DNA of 64,000 bases from Lachnospiraceae bacterium NC2008 (GTDB lineage Bacteria; Bacillota; Clostridia; Lachnospirales; Lachnospiraceae). The stretch is from NCBI GenBank assembly GCA_000687675.1, contig JHWS01000003.1:186001-250000 (forward strand), given 5' to 3'. The notes beneath the pieces are model-generated. The model worked only from the letters and a program-made list of their open reading frames with translations, made no database searches and had not been told where the DNA came from. Position numbers and translations under genes: made by a program. This document shows positions 32,535-42,667 of the stretch, in pieces (the stretch's first letter is position 1; the number at the start of each line of letters is the position of its first letter).

Positions 32535-33914
32535 ATGAAAAATAATTTTGTTACAAATAAAAACAGCATATATAGAAAAGCACTTGCACTTGCTGTACCT
32601 ATGATGATTCAGATGGGTATTACCAATGCAGTAAGTCTTGTTGATAACCTTATGGTAGGTAGTCTTGGAACAGAAAGTATGACAGCAGTATCTATTGTTG
32701 GACAGCTTTGCTTTGTGTTTGCACTTGCTATCTTTGGTGGCTTATCAGGACCTGGTATATATGGGGCTCAGTATTATGGTAAGGGCAATAAAGAAGGTTA
32801 TCAGAACGTATTTAGACTAAAGATATGGATAGCTAGTATCGCTGTTATAGGTGGTCTAATCGTATTTGTTTTATGGGACAAAGAACTTATAGGTCTTTAT
32901 CTTCACGGACAGGATAAGGATATAGACCCTGAGTTAACGCTTAGACTTGGACTTCAGTACCTTCACGTTATGTTTTTACAGATGGTGCCATTTGCCATAA
33001 CTCAGGTATATGCAGGTGGCCTTAGAGAAACTGACGAAAGTATCAAGCCTATGGTAGCAGGTATAGCATCAGTTGTTACTGATATTGTATTTAACTACCT
33101 TCTTATATTTGGTAAATTTGGCTTTCCTAGACTTGAGGTTAGAGGCGCAGCCATAGCAACAGTTCTTGCCAGAATCGTAGAGATGTCTATTGTTATTCTC
33201 TGGACACATATTGGAATTAAGAAGCATCCATTCCTTAAGGGAGTATATAAGACACTTCTTATTAATGTAAAAGAGATGGGAGTAATAATTAAGAAGGGAT
33301 TACCTCTATTCTTAAATGAGTTCCTCTGGGCAGGTGGTATGGCTGTTATAACCCAGTGCTACTCAATGAGGGGACTTAGTGTTGTAGCTGGAATCAATAT
33401 TTCCAATGCAATCTGTAACCTTCTTAATGTAGTATTCATAGCACTGGGCAATGCTGTCGGCATAGTAACAGGCCAGTTCTTAGGTGCCGGTAAGTTTGAT
33501 GAAGCCAAGAAGAACTCAATAAAGCTTATGTGGTTTACTGCTATACTTACGGCTATTCTAAGCGGAGTACTCCTTTGCTTTTCAGGAGTATTCCCTAAGT
33601 TTTACGATACAACGGACCAGGTAAGAACCATAGGAAGAAACTTTATTATAGTCAATGCTATATTCTTCCCACTTCAGGCTTACCTGAATGCTCTTTACTT
33701 TACACTAAGATCAGGTGGAAAGACATTTATAACATTCTTATTTGATAGTGTTTATACCTGGCTTGTGCCTGTTGTAGCAGCGTACTTCCTATGTAGATTC
33801 TCTTCTTTATCTATATTAGTGATATTTATAATCATACAGTGTGCAGATATTTTTAAGCTTATGATAGGAATGTATCTAATAAGAAAAGGAACATGGGTAA
33901 ATCGATTGGTATAA
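32535..33914 (+). CDS. MATE-family efflux transporter
   Basis: About 459 residues with twelve predicted membrane helices in two related halves. The opening ALALAVPMMIQMGITNAVSLVDNLMVGSLG is cut here to its features: a Pro-Met-Met first helix and VDNLMVG, as in MATE exporters. LGNAVGIVTGQFLGAGKFDEA marks the second half. Such proteins export cationic drugs or metabolites with Na+ or H+. ATG 32535 has only a weak ribosome site. It is flanked by terminators and is monocistronic. Confidence 0.9.
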   Translation: MKNNFVTNKNSIYRKALALAVPMMIQMGITNAVSLVDNLMVGSLGTESMTAVSIVGQLCFVFALAIFGGLSGPGIYGAQYYGKGNKEGYQNVFRLKIWIASIAVIGGLIVFVLWDKELIGLYLHGQDKDIDPELTLRLGLQYLHVMFLQMVPFAITQVYAGGLRETDESIKPMVAGIASVVTDIVFNYLLIFGKFGFPRLEVRGAAIATVLARIVEMSIVILWTHIGIKKHPFLKGVYKTLLINVKEMGVIIKKGLPLFLNEFLWAGGMAVITQCYSMRGLSVVAGINISNAICNLLNVVFIALGNAVGIVTGQFLGAGKFDEAKKNSIKLMWFTAILTAILSGVLLCFSGVFPKFYDTTDQVRTIGRNFIIVNAIFFPLQAYLNALYFTLRSGGKTFITFLFDSVYTWLVPVVAAYFLCRFSSLSILVIFIIIQCADIFKLMIGMYLIRKGTWVNRLV

Positions 33915-33938
33915 AAAGCTTATAGAATCAATAGTTTT

Positions 33939-33970
33939 AAAGAATGTGACTCAGGTCACATTCTTTTTTT
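33939..33970 (+). terminator. Terminator after the MATE gene
   Basis: Stem AAAGAATGTGAC (33939-33950), loop TCAG, GTCACATTCTTT (33955-33966), then four T residues. Confidence 0.9.
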
Positions 33971-33975
33971 ATTAT

Positions 33976-33995
33976 CTAGTGACTTGGCTCACTAG
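33976..33995. promoter_or_regulatory. Palindrome upstream of the second ABC exporter
   Basis: CTAGTGA-CTTGGC-TCACTAG with perfect 7-bp arms. A related TCAC...GTGA palindrome lies upstream of the first ABC exporter (13511-13524). It is a candidate binding site for a NarL-type regulator. Confidence 0.4.
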
Positions 33996-34081
33996 TATGC
34001 AATTAGAGGAATTAATATACTAGCATTAGAAAAAGAAATTATTAAATCGCTATACATGATAAATATTAGGAGGAATGTAAC

Positions 34082-35023
34082 ATGTCAGAACCAGTTGTAG
34101 TAATTGATAATCTTGTTAAAAGATATGGAGAAAAACTTGCTGTGGATCATTTATCTATAGAAGTAAGAGAAGGAGAAATCCTTGGCCTTCTTGGTCCAAA
34201 CGGTTCAGGTAAGACAACAACTATTAACTGCTTACTTTCATTATTACATTATGATAAAGGTGAGATAAAGATTTTTGGAAAGAAGATGTCACCACAGGCG
34301 TATGACATAAAGAAGGATATCGGTATCGTTCTTCAGAATGTGGCAGTTATCGAAACATTGACAGTATATGAAAATATAGAATTCTTCTGTGGACTATATA
34401 TTAAAGACAAAGCGAAGCGTAGACAGTATGTTGAGGAAGCCATCGAGATGGTTGGACTTGGTGATTACGTAAAGTATAAACCAAAGAAGCTTTCAGGAGG
34501 TCTTCTCAGAAGACTTAACATAGCCTGCGGTATAGCTCATAAGCCAAAACTTATCTTCTTCGATGAACCAACAGTTGCAGTTGATCCACAGAGTAGAAAT
34601 TCTATCTTAGACGGAATCAGAAGACTTAATCAGGAAGGTGCAACTATTATCTATACATCTCACTATATGGAAGAGGTTGAAGAACTTTGCTCGCGTATCG
34701 TTATTATAGACAGTGGTCGTAAGGTTGCAGAAGGAACAGAAGCGGAGCTTAAGGCACAGATTAAGTCCAGCGAGACTATTACAGTTGAGATGAAAGAGAT
34801 ACCGGATTTTGTTATCACAGATATTAAGGATATCAACCATGTATATGAAGTTAAGAAAAGTGGTGAAAAACTTATTATCAAGTGCGATGGTGGAAGCCAC
34901 AATTTAATTCACATTATGAACTATCTTACAGAGAAGAATATAGACTTTGGACGAGTTAATTCTGAACTTCCAACACTTAATGATGTATTCCTTGAGATTA
35001 CAGGAAAGGAGCTGAGGGACTGA
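34082..35023 (+). CDS. ABC transporter ATP-binding protein (second exporter)
   Basis: 313 residues. Walker A GLLGPNGSGKTTT, signature LSGGLLRRLNIACGIA, Walker B LIFFDEPTVAVDPQSRN and His switch YTSHYMEEVEEL, followed by a C-terminal extension of about 70 residues typical of ABC-2 exporter ATPases. RBS TAGGAGGAA. It resembles the ATPase at 13612 but is longer. It is in an operon with two permeases and a histidine kinase. Confidence 0.95.
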   Translation: MSEPVVVIDNLVKRYGEKLAVDHLSIEVREGEILGLLGPNGSGKTTTINCLLSLLHYDKGEIKIFGKKMSPQAYDIKKDIGIVLQNVAVIETLTVYENIEFFCGLYIKDKAKRRQYVEEAIEMVGLGDYVKYKPKKLSGGLLRRLNIACGIAHKPKLIFFDEPTVAVDPQSRNSILDGIRRLNQEGATIIYTSHYMEEVEELCSRIVIIDSGRKVAEGTEAELKAQIKSSETITVEMKEIPDFVITDIKDINHVYEVKKSGEKLIIKCDGGSHNLIHIMNYLTEKNIDFGRVNSELPTLNDVFLEITGKELRD

Positions 35024-36198
35024 TGTTCTGGCATATATTCAAATCAAAACTTAAAGAAATAAGTAGAAATAAATCTTCTATTGGCTGGAATCTTGTTTTT
35101 CCAATCATGCTTGCTACAGCATTCTATATTGGATTTGGTAATACTATTAAAGGAACAGAGAGCATCAGCACTGTATCCGTTGCTGTTGTAGAGGAGTCTG
35201 AAGGATATTTTACAGATATGCTTGAGAATATCTCGGAAGAGAAAGAGGATCTACTAAATATTACTTATGCAGAAAACTATGACCAGGCTGGGAATCTTCT
35301 TCAAAATGGAAAGGTAGATGGTATCTATATTATTAACGGAGAAGATATCAGGCTGGAGGTTACTGAAAGTGATATTCACTCTACAGTTCTTTCATCAATA
35401 CTTAAGTCATATATCAACTATCGAGGAATAATTGAAGATATTATCGAAGAGGAAACACATCTTCTTATGGCAGGTGAGATAAGCCGGGAAGAGTTTGATG
35501 AAAAGATTGATAGTTTAACAGCATATTTTGAAGATGATACAGCAGTTATAGAACCATATGCATTCAAAGAGAATCCAATATCTCCTTATATGTCATATTT
35601 CTTCGCGCTTGTAGCTATGGCTTGTCTCTATGGCTCATGGTTGTCATCAGATATTATTAGCGGAATAGCACCTACTGGCTCAGAGCAGGGCAAACGTCTA
35701 GGTGTATCACCTGTATCAAAGTTTACAATTATTCTTGCGTCATCCCTTGCAGGACTAATTGTTCAGGGAATATGTAACTTGCTACTGGTATTCTTCATCG
35801 AGTATGTACTTGGATTTACATTTGGAACAAATCTCTTATATATACTTCTTGCAGTACTAGGAGCATCTCTTACAGGTATTACATCAGGAGTTCTAATAGG
35901 AGCAATCTTTGCTGGAAAAGAGTCAATAACAACAGGTGTTGCTCTTGCATATTCCATGACATGCTCATTTTTATCAGGACTTATGGTAGGCAATATGAAA
36001 GCAGTTATAGAACAGAATGCATCAATAATAAACAGAATCAATCCAGCAGCACTTCTTACGGAAGCATTATATAGTGCTGGAACATATGGAATAGGCAAGG
36101 ATTATTATGTAAGCGTTCTGATTCTGTTTGTGGAATCTTTAGTATTTATGATTATTGCAGGAATACTACTTAGAAGGAGGGACTACGATTATGTTTAA
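35023..36198 (+). CDS. ABC-2 type transporter permease
   Basis: 391 residues: a first membrane helix (about 20-38), a large extracytoplasmic domain to about 185, then five or six helices. Its ATG overlaps the last base of the ATPase stop. LSSDIISGIAPTGSEQGKR is the cytosolic coupling loop. Substrate unknown. Confidence 0.88.
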   Translation: MFWHIFKSKLKEISRNKSSIGWNLVFPIMLATAFYIGFGNTIKGTESISTVSVAVVEESEGYFTDMLENISEEKEDLLNITYAENYDQAGNLLQNGKVDGIYIINGEDIRLEVTESDIHSTVLSSILKSYINYRGIIEDIIEEETHLLMAGEISREEFDEKIDSLTAYFEDDTAVIEPYAFKENPISPYMSYFFALVAMACLYGSWLSSDIISGIAPTGSEQGKRLGVSPVSKFTIILASSLAGLIVQGICNLLLVFFIEYVLGFTFGTNLLYILLAVLGASLTGITSGVLIGAIFAGKESITTGVALAYSMTCSFLSGLMVGNMKAVIEQNASIINRINPAALLTEALYSAGTYGIGKDYYVSVLILFVESLVFMIIAGILLRRRDYDYV

Positions 36199-37357
36199 AG
36201 CTTTCTTCAAAACAGTATATGAAACAAAAACTACTATCTTAATTTACTTTATGGTATTTTTACTGTTCGCAGTAATAGTAGCTAAGAATGAAGAGAAGAA
36301 CCCTATTATGGGGGACTTTCAGGAAAAATCTTTCTCTATAGTAGTTATTGATAATGATCATAGTATAGCTTCGGAAAAGTTATATAATTTCCTTTCTGAA
36401 ACTCAGGATATTAAAGATATTGGTATGACAGATCTTAAGAAGCTTAATGATCAGGCTAAGTTCGATATGATTGATTATGTTCTTATAATCAATGAAGGCT
36501 ACGAAGATAAGATTAAGTCAGGTGATTTAGAGGGTGCTCTTTCTTATGAGAATGGTGAGTCTATGGGAGCTGCTTATGCTTTATCTAACATATGTCAGAC
36601 TTGGACTAATAACGCAGCAATATTTGTTGCAGAAGGAGATTCTATAGAAAATGCCACAGATGCTGCTACTAAGATAGCAACAGATGTGAATGCTGCTGAT
36701 ATAAGAATAGTAGAAAGAATAGTTAATGATACTGAGAGTGATTACTCTAATTACTTCTTTAAGATGGGTGCATATGCACTTGCCATGACTGTGACTATGT
36801 CCCTTGGAGTAACATTCGCAAGTTTTAAAAAAGAGGATGTTGAACACAGAATATCCGTATCACCTTATTCTTATAAAAAAAGAAAGATAGAACTCTTCCT
36901 TGGTAGTTTAGTATTCTGTTTGGCAGTAGCTGCAGCTATAGTGATTGTTGGAATCTTCATGTATGGAGATGAGATTGGTTTCACAAAACTGGTACTGTAT
37001 TTCATTAATCTATTTATAGTAAGTGTAGTATTTTTATCATTGGCTATGTTAATGGAAACATTTACCCATAATTTTAGTATAATGAATATGGTAGGTAACA
37101 TGTTGATATTACCACAGTGCTTCCTTTGTGGTATGTTTATTACAAGAGATATTTTATCTCCTGCAGTTGTTAACTTTTCAAAATGCCTGCCATTCTACTG
37201 GTATGTTGATGCAGTAGACCTTGTATCAAAATATGGTTCACTAAGTGAACATTATGGTGAATTTTTCTTGTGCCTTGGTATGGAACTGATGATTGCTATG
37301 ATACTTTTTGCTGCAGCACTTCTTGTATCAAGAACCAGAGAAAGGAAAGCAATCTAG
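36191..37357 (+). CDS. ABC-2 type transporter permease
   Basis: About 388 residues with the same one-helix, extracytoplasmic domain, multi-helix layout. ATG 36191 with AAGGAGGG upstream overlaps the previous permease by eight bases. An earlier in-frame start at 36155 would overlap far more and is not needed. It pairs with the preceding permease. Confidence 0.88.
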   Translation: MFKAFFKTVYETKTTILIYFMVFLLFAVIVAKNEEKNPIMGDFQEKSFSIVVIDNDHSIASEKLYNFLSETQDIKDIGMTDLKKLNDQAKFDMIDYVLIINEGYEDKIKSGDLEGALSYENGESMGAAYALSNICQTWTNNAAIFVAEGDSIENATDAATKIATDVNAADIRIVERIVNDTESDYSNYFFKMGAYALAMTVTMSLGVTFASFKKEDVEHRISVSPYSYKKRKIELFLGSLVFCLAVAAAIVIVGIFMYGDEIGFTKLVLYFINLFIVSVVFLSLAMLMETFTHNFSIMNMVGNMLILPQCFLCGMFITRDILSPAVVNFSKCLPFYWYVDAVDLVSKYGSLSEHYGEFFLCLGMELMIAMILFAAALLVSRTRERKAI

Positions 37358-37370
37358 AAAAGGTGCCGGT

Positions 37371-38351
37371 GTGTACTTAAGAATAGTAACAAGATTATTA
37401 ATATATATAATTCTTTGCTTTACTTATATGACAGAGGGTGTCACTAACTTAAAGATAGTGACATCTATCTGTCTTTTTCTGATTTTTGAGTTAAGTCTGC
37501 TTGCTAAAAATCGACTTATTGGCTGGTCACTATATGGATTTTCTTTCCTTGTTATCCTGGTGGGAGTTCATAAGATGCAGAGTAAGGTGCTTGTGATTAT
37601 GATTATGGCACTGGCTGCATTCTTGGAATATCTAGGGCTGCAGGTTATGGATAGTTTAAAAAAGCAGCACCGTCTCAGGGATGAGGCTGTAGAGATGGAG
37701 ATGGCTCTTAAAGAGAAGAACAGCCAGCTTCTTATGGAGCAGGATAAGGAGATCAGCTTTGCTACAAATCAGGAAAGAACCCGAATAGCAAGAGAGATTC
37801 ATGATAACGTAGGTCATATGCTATCAAGAGCTATACTTCTTCTTGGTGCTATACGTTCTGTAAATAAGGATGAGACGGTAGATAAGCAGATGGAGCTTCT
37901 TGATAATACTCTTAATACTGCTATGGATGAAATGAGAAAAAGTGTCCATGACCTTCATGATGATTCTATAAACCTTGAAGCAAATATTAAAGAAATCACA
38001 TCAAGACTTGATAAGTTTAAAGTTGAATATGAGATAGATATGAGTGATAGGGTTAATAAGGATATTAAGATATCCTTTATTGGGATTGTTAGAGAAGCGG
38101 TATCTAATATCATCAAACACTCTAACGGAGATACAGTAGATATAACACTTCGAGAACATCCTGGAGTATATGTCCTTACTGTTTATGACAACGGAAAGGT
38201 AAGCGAAGACGTAAAGAAAAAAATATCCCTTGATAAAGTCTCAGGTATTGGCCTTGATAACATCCGAAGCAGAGCAGAAGCTATCGGCGGCTATGCTAGG
38301 TTCGTAACTGATAGTGGATTTAAGGTCTGCGTCAACGTGCCGAAGAAGTAG
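37371..38351 (+). CDS. Sensor histidine kinase (NarX/DesK type), partner regulator not adjacent
   Basis: About 326 residues from GTG 37371, chosen because AAAAGG lies about eight bases upstream. The frame is open to 37308 but that part overlaps the permease gene. Four or five membrane helices (about 5-105) are followed by a coiled linker. HisKA_3 has RIAREIHDNVGHMLSRAILL with the phospho-acceptor His. The ATPase domain has IVREAVSNIIKHSNG, VYDNGK and GIGLDNIRSRAEAIGG. Unlike the first exporter operon, no response regulator follows. The nearest candidate is at 42668-43363 on the other strand. Confidence 0.9.
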   Translation: MYLRIVTRLLIYIILCFTYMTEGVTNLKIVTSICLFLIFELSLLAKNRLIGWSLYGFSFLVILVGVHKMQSKVLVIMIMALAAFLEYLGLQVMDSLKKQHRLRDEAVEMEMALKEKNSQLLMEQDKEISFATNQERTRIAREIHDNVGHMLSRAILLLGAIRSVNKDETVDKQMELLDNTLNTAMDEMRKSVHDLHDDSINLEANIKEITSRLDKFKVEYEIDMSDRVNKDIKISFIGIVREAVSNIIKHSNGDTVDITLREHPGVYVLTVYDNGKVSEDVKKKISLDKVSGIGLDNIRSRAEAIGGYARFVTDSGFKVCVNVPKK

Positions 38352-38418
38352 GTCGTGTTGCTAAAAATAACTCTTACTAAACAGTGTTTATAAATAATCA
38401 TGAGAAGGTGGGATTAAA

Positions 38419-39384
38419 ATGGGTAGTAATGATAATCAATTAAAGGTTTGGAAATATAAAGACGACGGCAAGATTAATAATTCAACAAGTAGCAAGGTTT
38501 TGTTGGTAGTGTTAATGATTGCTATTATATTGATAGTTGTCTTGATAGAGATTTCACGAATTAGCCCTGCAAATGTAAATAATAAGTCATATTACATTAT
38601 AACTATGTTTATAGTCTTATTTTTAATATTTGTATTTTCGTATGCGGGCTTTGCTCTAAAAAGGGAAAACTCTTGGAATATAATTTTTCTTATAAAAAAC
38701 AATTATCAAGGATCTATAGATTTTCCAAATGAAGATATATATTTTATCAATCTTTTAGATGATAACATTGTTGATTCATATGGATATAGAGATAAAATAT
38801 CTAGAATTATGCAATGGTATATAGAGGGCAATAGATTTGTTTGGAAATTTTTCCTATTTCCTATGGTTATATATGGTAGGACATTTTATAAGAAAAATTG
38901 TATGAATCTTATGCATTACCTTCGTTCTTCAGGAATTGAACAAGATATAATAAACAACTATAAGTCTACTGGAATTAAAATTACAGATGTTATAACTTGT
39001 ACTAAAAGGGAATTTAAGATCTATATGAAATTAAATGGTTACAACAAGGATAAACAATCTGTGAATATCGAAGGATTTATAGATAATTGCTTTGATAATG
39101 TTGATGAATTAATGTTGGCTTTTAATAGAAAATTTCCAAAAAGATTTACTATAGATCCAAAAACGTTCGAGAATGTACCGGTGCACAAAAAAGGAAGACC
39201 TGAATTATTGTATATAGGGGTAGGTTGGACACTTATATTTGGATCTTTATTAACATATTCCGCGCTATATAAGGGAGATAATACTATTATTAAAGTAGTT
39301 CTATGTCCATTATCTTTTGTGTTTATATTTCCGGGACCCGCATTTATTTGGGCATATTTTGTTGATAAAATGAGGAATACATAA
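38419..39384 (+). CDS. Hypothetical membrane protein
   Basis: A 321-residue protein with two N-terminal membrane helices (about 25-45 and 58-78), a soluble middle region of about 180 residues, and two C-terminal helices (about 262-282 and 290-312). No family recognised. The soluble part is basic and aromatic-rich (KFFLFPMVIYGRTFYKKN). It carries more AT-rich, less optimised codons than the exporter genes before it, which suggests separate acquisition. RBS AGAAGGTGGG. Confidence 0.7.
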   Translation: MGSNDNQLKVWKYKDDGKINNSTSSKVLLVVLMIAIILIVVLIEISRISPANVNNKSYYIITMFIVLFLIFVFSYAGFALKRENSWNIIFLIKNNYQGSIDFPNEDIYFINLLDDNIVDSYGYRDKISRIMQWYIEGNRFVWKFFLFPMVIYGRTFYKKNCMNLMHYLRSSGIEQDIINNYKSTGIKITDVITCTKREFKIYMKLNGYNKDKQSVNIEGFIDNCFDNVDELMLAFNRKFPKRFTIDPKTFENVPVHKKGRPELLYIGVGWTLIFGSLLTYSALYKGDNTIIKVVLCPLSFVFIFPGPAFIWAYFVDKMRNT

Positions 39385-39481
39385 TCTTCAAAAAATACTA
39401 AATTACTTTTATTGAAAAATATTAATAATGATTATAAAAGCACTTAGTTATAATAAGAAAGAAGTTAATTGATTATATATG

Positions 39482-39516
39482 CTGCTTATGATATCATTCC
39501 ATCATAAGCAGTTTTT
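39482..39516 (+). terminator. Terminator after the hypothetical membrane protein
   Basis: Stem CTGCTTATGAT (39482-39492) with ATCATAAGCAG (39501-39511), then TTTTTCTT. Confidence 0.85.
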
Positions 39517-39665
39517 CTTATATTTGACACTTTGTGTCGTCTAATAAACAAATCTAAATTTCTGAAATTCCTGCTTATGTTCCATTTTTTATTTTGTAAT
39601 AGCAGGAATATGGGGAAAGTCTATACGATACTCATTTCCTGCGCCAGTACTCAAGGAGGTAGAAA

Positions 39666-40547
39666 ATGAGTAGAAGTACGATGTTTAAGAATTATGATGA
39701 ACTTGATTTTACAGACGATTTTATGTTTGGGAAAATCATGGAGGACAAGGAACTATGTAGAGAGGTTCTGGAATGCCTTCTGCAGAAACCTGTAGGAGAG
39801 TTAACCGAAGTTCAGACTCAAAGAGAATTCAAGTATGTATCTGATGGAAAACCTATAAGATTAGACGTGTATAATGAAGGCAGTGACAAAAGGGTTTATG
39901 ATGCTGAAATGCAAAATCTTAATCATAAATCAATAGAGAGTCTACAGCTTCCAAAGAGAAGCAGATTCTATCAATCATCGATAGATGTTGATTACATGGA
40001 TAAGACAGCAGAATATAGTACACTTCCTGAAAGTAACGTTATGTTCATCTGTACATTTGATCCATTTCAAAAGGATTTATACAAATATACATTTAAAGAG
40101 CGTTGCGAAGAAGATTCTAGTCTATATCTTAATGACGGTACCAGTAAAATATTTTATAATTGTACTTACAAAGGAGAAGATATTCCAAAAAATCTCAGGG
40201 AACTGTATGATTATATTGAGGGAAAACAAGCTAACAATGATTTGACCCAAAAGATCAATGATGCAGTTAATAAAGCAAGGAAGAATGAAAAGTGGAGGTC
40301 TGAGTTTATGAAGGAAAGAATTATCCTGCAAGATGCTAGGGCTGAGGGAAGAGAAGAAGGAAGAGAAGAAGGAAGAGAAGAAGGAAGGGTAGAAGGAATT
40401 GCAGAAGGCGGAGATATTAGGGATGCTGAAAGAATTGAAGCTATGCTCCGTCGTGGTAAAACTGTAAAGCAAATCGTAGATTTTTGTGGATATACTTACG
40501 AACAGGTAAAGGAAGTTGAGAATAGTTTGTTAAAGACAAGCGTTTAA
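39666..40547 (+). CDS. Rpn-family PD-(D/E)XK nuclease / putative transposase
   Basis: A 293-residue protein of the Rpn/PDDEXK_2 family: DDFMFGKIMEDKELCREVLE, then the nuclease core with RLDVYNEGSDKRVYDAEMQN, where Asp and the later Glu are metal ligands, and KRSRFYQSSIDVDYM. A repeat-encoded EGREEGREEGR helix near residues 228-245 is followed by a short helical end (GKTVKQIVDFCGYTYEQV). Members promote recombination and may act in defence. It lies with an APH-like gene converging on it; their 3' ends overlap by 18 bases. Confidence 0.88.
   Translation: MSRSTMFKNYDELDFTDDFMFGKIMEDKELCREVLECLLQKPVGELTEVQTQREFKYVSDGKPIRLDVYNEGSDKRVYDAEMQNLNHKSIESLQLPKRSRFYQSSIDVDYMDKTAEYSTLPESNVMFICTFDPFQKDLYKYTFKERCEEDSSLYLNDGTSKIFYNCTYKGEDIPKNLRELYDYIEGKQANNDLTQKINDAVNKARKNEKWRSEFMKERIILQDARAEGREEGREEGREEGRVEGIAEGGDIRDAERIEAMLRRGKTVKQIVDFCGYTYEQVKEVENSLLKTSV
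40342..40392 (+). repeat. 12-bp tandem repeat in the Rpn gene
   Basis: About four copies of GGAAGAGAAGAA code for the alternating EGRE run. Such tracts are typical near the C-terminus of Rpn-family genes and are prone to slippage. Confidence 0.7.
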
Positions 40548-41501
40548 GTATGTCTTTGCCTTATCAAGGCTCTGGCCGGGGTATTCCTCTTTGAAATACC
40601 CACCACCAGTTATATAATCTGTTAAATATCTAACTGCAAGTTCAAATCGTATTAAAGATAATGCGGTTTGAACTTCTTTTATTGTATAAGGTTTTTTAAG
40701 AGGATTTGCCTTGTTATAAGCATTCATAAATTCTTCTATAACAGAAAGATCATCTTTTCCAGTATGGGAAATAATAGATCTAATCATATCTGCTATGTCT
40801 ACAAGTGGTGACCCTGGCATAACAGTATCCATGTCGATAAAACAAGCTCCACCGTCACCAAACACTACATTAGCTATTCTCGCATCTCCGTGGATTACAC
40901 CACTTTCTTTCCCAAATAAATCTAAATCAAAATCCCCAGATAGTTTCTCGATTATGTTATTGCACTTTTTAACCTTATCATCTATATCTGTTAAAGAAGC
41001 ATAGACTTTTTTATATTCAGAAAAATACCAACTAGTATCGTGAAAGTGGTCTATAGCTTTCAAAAAACCAGACTTGCCGCTTTCAATAATCTGACTATTA
41101 ATCTCATTAAATTTATAGTGCAGCTCCCCAAGTATCTCACCATATTTCTCTGATTCGCATACATCAATACTTTCGCCAGTTTTACCTTCAATATAAGGAT
41201 ATATTCGCCAGCATAAGCTAGAACCATCCTTTTCTATACATTCAGCCATACTTTCATATTCATGGAATTCAGAAAAGGTATCCCCTTCAAAGTTCCTGAT
41301 CCACTCAAGAACTTCCTTACCTGACATAAATCTTGGTATTATCCACCTGGGAATATTGTCAAAATTAAGTAAAAGGCTATAGTTGTGTTCTATAGCCTTA
41401 ATATTACCTACAAGCAAGTTCTGAATAATGAAGCTGCCTTTGTTTGTATCAATTTTCCATGTAAGGTTTATATGACCTTCTTGTAATCTACTAATCTTCA
41501 T
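40530..41501 (-). CDS. APH-family phosphotransferase
   Basis: A 323-residue protein of the aminoglycoside-phosphotransferase/choline-kinase fold. The catalytic loop is [13 protein letters not shown] (about residues 200-212), where Asp is the base and Asn binds Mg. The DFG-like motif is [11 protein letters not shown]. The N-terminal lobe has [14 protein letters not shown]. Such proteins phosphorylate sugars, amino acids or drugs; no substrate can be assigned. It starts by overlapping the stop of the upstream XRE gene by 11 bases, so the two are co-translated. Confidence 0.85.
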   Translation of the reverse strand: MKISRLQEGHINLTWKIDTNKGSFIIQNLLVGNIKAIEHNYSLLLNFDNIPRWIIPRFMSGKEVLEWIRNFEGDTFSEFHEYESMAECIEKDGSSLCWRIYPYIEGKTGESIDVCESEKYGEILGELHYKFNEINSQIIESGKSGFLKAIDHFHDTSWYFSEYKKVYASLTDIDDKVKKCNNIIEKLSGDFDLDLFGKESGVIHGDARIANVVFGDGGACFIDMDTVMPGSPLVDIADMIRSIISHTGKDDLSVIEEFMNAYNKANPLKKPYTIKEVQTALSLIRFELAVRYLTDYITGGGYFKEEYPGQSLDKAKTYLNACL

Positions 41502-42480
41502 CTTTAATACACATCTTAGCTATGCTATATACTGCGGCAAATGTTACACCTGCTATTGGCCAGATAATACCTGCCTGCTTCCAGTTGTGAGTAGGAAGGC
41601 AGATAGCAAGGAATACAGCGGTTACAAGAATCCAGTAGATACCAGAGATTCTTCCGAGGATAGGAGATGTTTTCTTTCTCTTTGGTGAGAAGTCATCTTC
41701 CTGAAGAAGCTTCTTGTAGCTGTCCATGATGATGCTACTCTTAACAAAGATATATGTTGCTATAGCAACAATTGCAAGGAGAAGTCCAACGGCGGCTGTT
41801 ACTACACAGTCTTTCATCTCCATAGTACCTGTAACAACAACAGGGATAACTGCAAGGATAATAAGAATAACACCTAATATAATGTTTCTATTATATGTTG
41901 CCTCGTAAGTATTCTTCTTTTCTTTAGCCATACCATCAACACCATATTCAGTATCGATTTCTTTTGTCTCAAGAAACTCATACTTTGCGACTGCGTTACC
42001 TGTCTTAATAAATAAGCCTACTGCTATAGCTACAAGTACCAAGATAAAGCCTACGCCGAATGCTGAGATAAGATTTTCATTGAGATGGTACTCTTCAGAA
42101 AATCCTGCTAATACTATTAAAGGGATAGGTGAAATCACACAAAGTGCAGTAGCAAGGGCAACTAAAGGAGCATTTTTCTTTGATTTGGTTAAGAAATCTG
42201 AAGCATCCTCCATGCTTACCTTAATCACTTCTTTATTATCTGAAATAACTTCTGTTACATCGACAGCTTCTTTATCTCTAACTGCATCATCCTTTAAAAG
42301 GTAGTCAGTTGTTACACCGAAGATATTTGCCATCTCTATAATACGGTTGATATCCGGAATTGACTGAGCGCCTTCCCATTTTGATATAGACTGTCTTGAT
42401 ACTGAAAGCTTTTCAGCAAGTTCCTCCTGACTAAGTCCAAGTCTTTTTCTTTCTTCTATAATTTTATCTGCTAGAATCAT
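41491..42480 (-). CDS. XRE-family regulator with membrane domain
   Basis: 329 residues. The N-terminal HTH ([22 protein letters not shown], about 13-34) is followed by an acidic linker. Six membrane helices come in three pairs (about 100-145, 200-245, 280-322). It is probably a membrane-bound regulator. A 12-bp palindrome TTGTTCGAACAA and a half-site TTGTTCCAA lie just upstream, suggesting autoregulation. It is co-transcribed with the APH-like gene. RBS (minus strand) CAGGAGGAAT. Confidence 0.88.
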   Translation of the reverse strand: MILADKIIEERKRLGLSQEELAEKLSVSRQSISKWEGAQSIPDINRIIEMANIFGVTTDYLLKDDAVRDKEAVDVTEVISDNKEVIKVSMEDASDFLTKSKKNAPLVALATALCVISPIPLIVLAGFSEEYHLNENLISAFGVGFILVLVAIAVGLFIKTGNAVAKYEFLETKEIDTEYGVDGMAKEKKNTYEATYNRNIILGVILIILAVIPVVVTGTMEMKDCVVTAAVGLLLAIVAIATYIFVKSSIIMDSYKKLLQEDDFSPKRKKTSPILGRISGIYWILVTAVFLAICLPTHNWKQAGIIWPIAGVTFAAVYSIAKMCIKDED

Positions 42481-42502
42481 TTTTATTCCTCCTGAGATTT
42501 GT

Positions 42503-42535
42503 TTGTTCCAAATTGATTTTGTCTTGTTCGAACAA
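42503..42535 (-). promoter_or_regulatory. Candidate XRE operator
   Basis: Perfect palindrome TTGTTCGAACAA at 42524-42535 and an imperfect copy TTGTTCCAA at 42503-42511. The left ends are 21 bp apart (two helical turns). Both sit within 60 bases upstream of the XRE start. Confidence 0.55.
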
Positions 42536-42667
42536 TCAAATCATATAATTTTTCATGGTTGCAAACTAGAAATCGGACTTGACAATTTGTAAACCGCAGG
42601 TTGCAAATCCGCTATTTTACTGCATTTTATGGCAAAATGCCTGCCCAATCACAAAAATCTAATTCAC

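Noticed and set aside
40122-40472. A 116-codon minus-strand frame in the Rpn gene
   Set aside because: It reads the 12-bp repeat as FFSSF units; a simple antisense shadow.
42622-42640. Hairpin GCATTTT/AAAATGC as a terminator of the response regulator gene
   Set aside because: It lies upstream in the XRE direction and downstream of no + gene, and no T-run follows on the relevant strand; a role is unclear.
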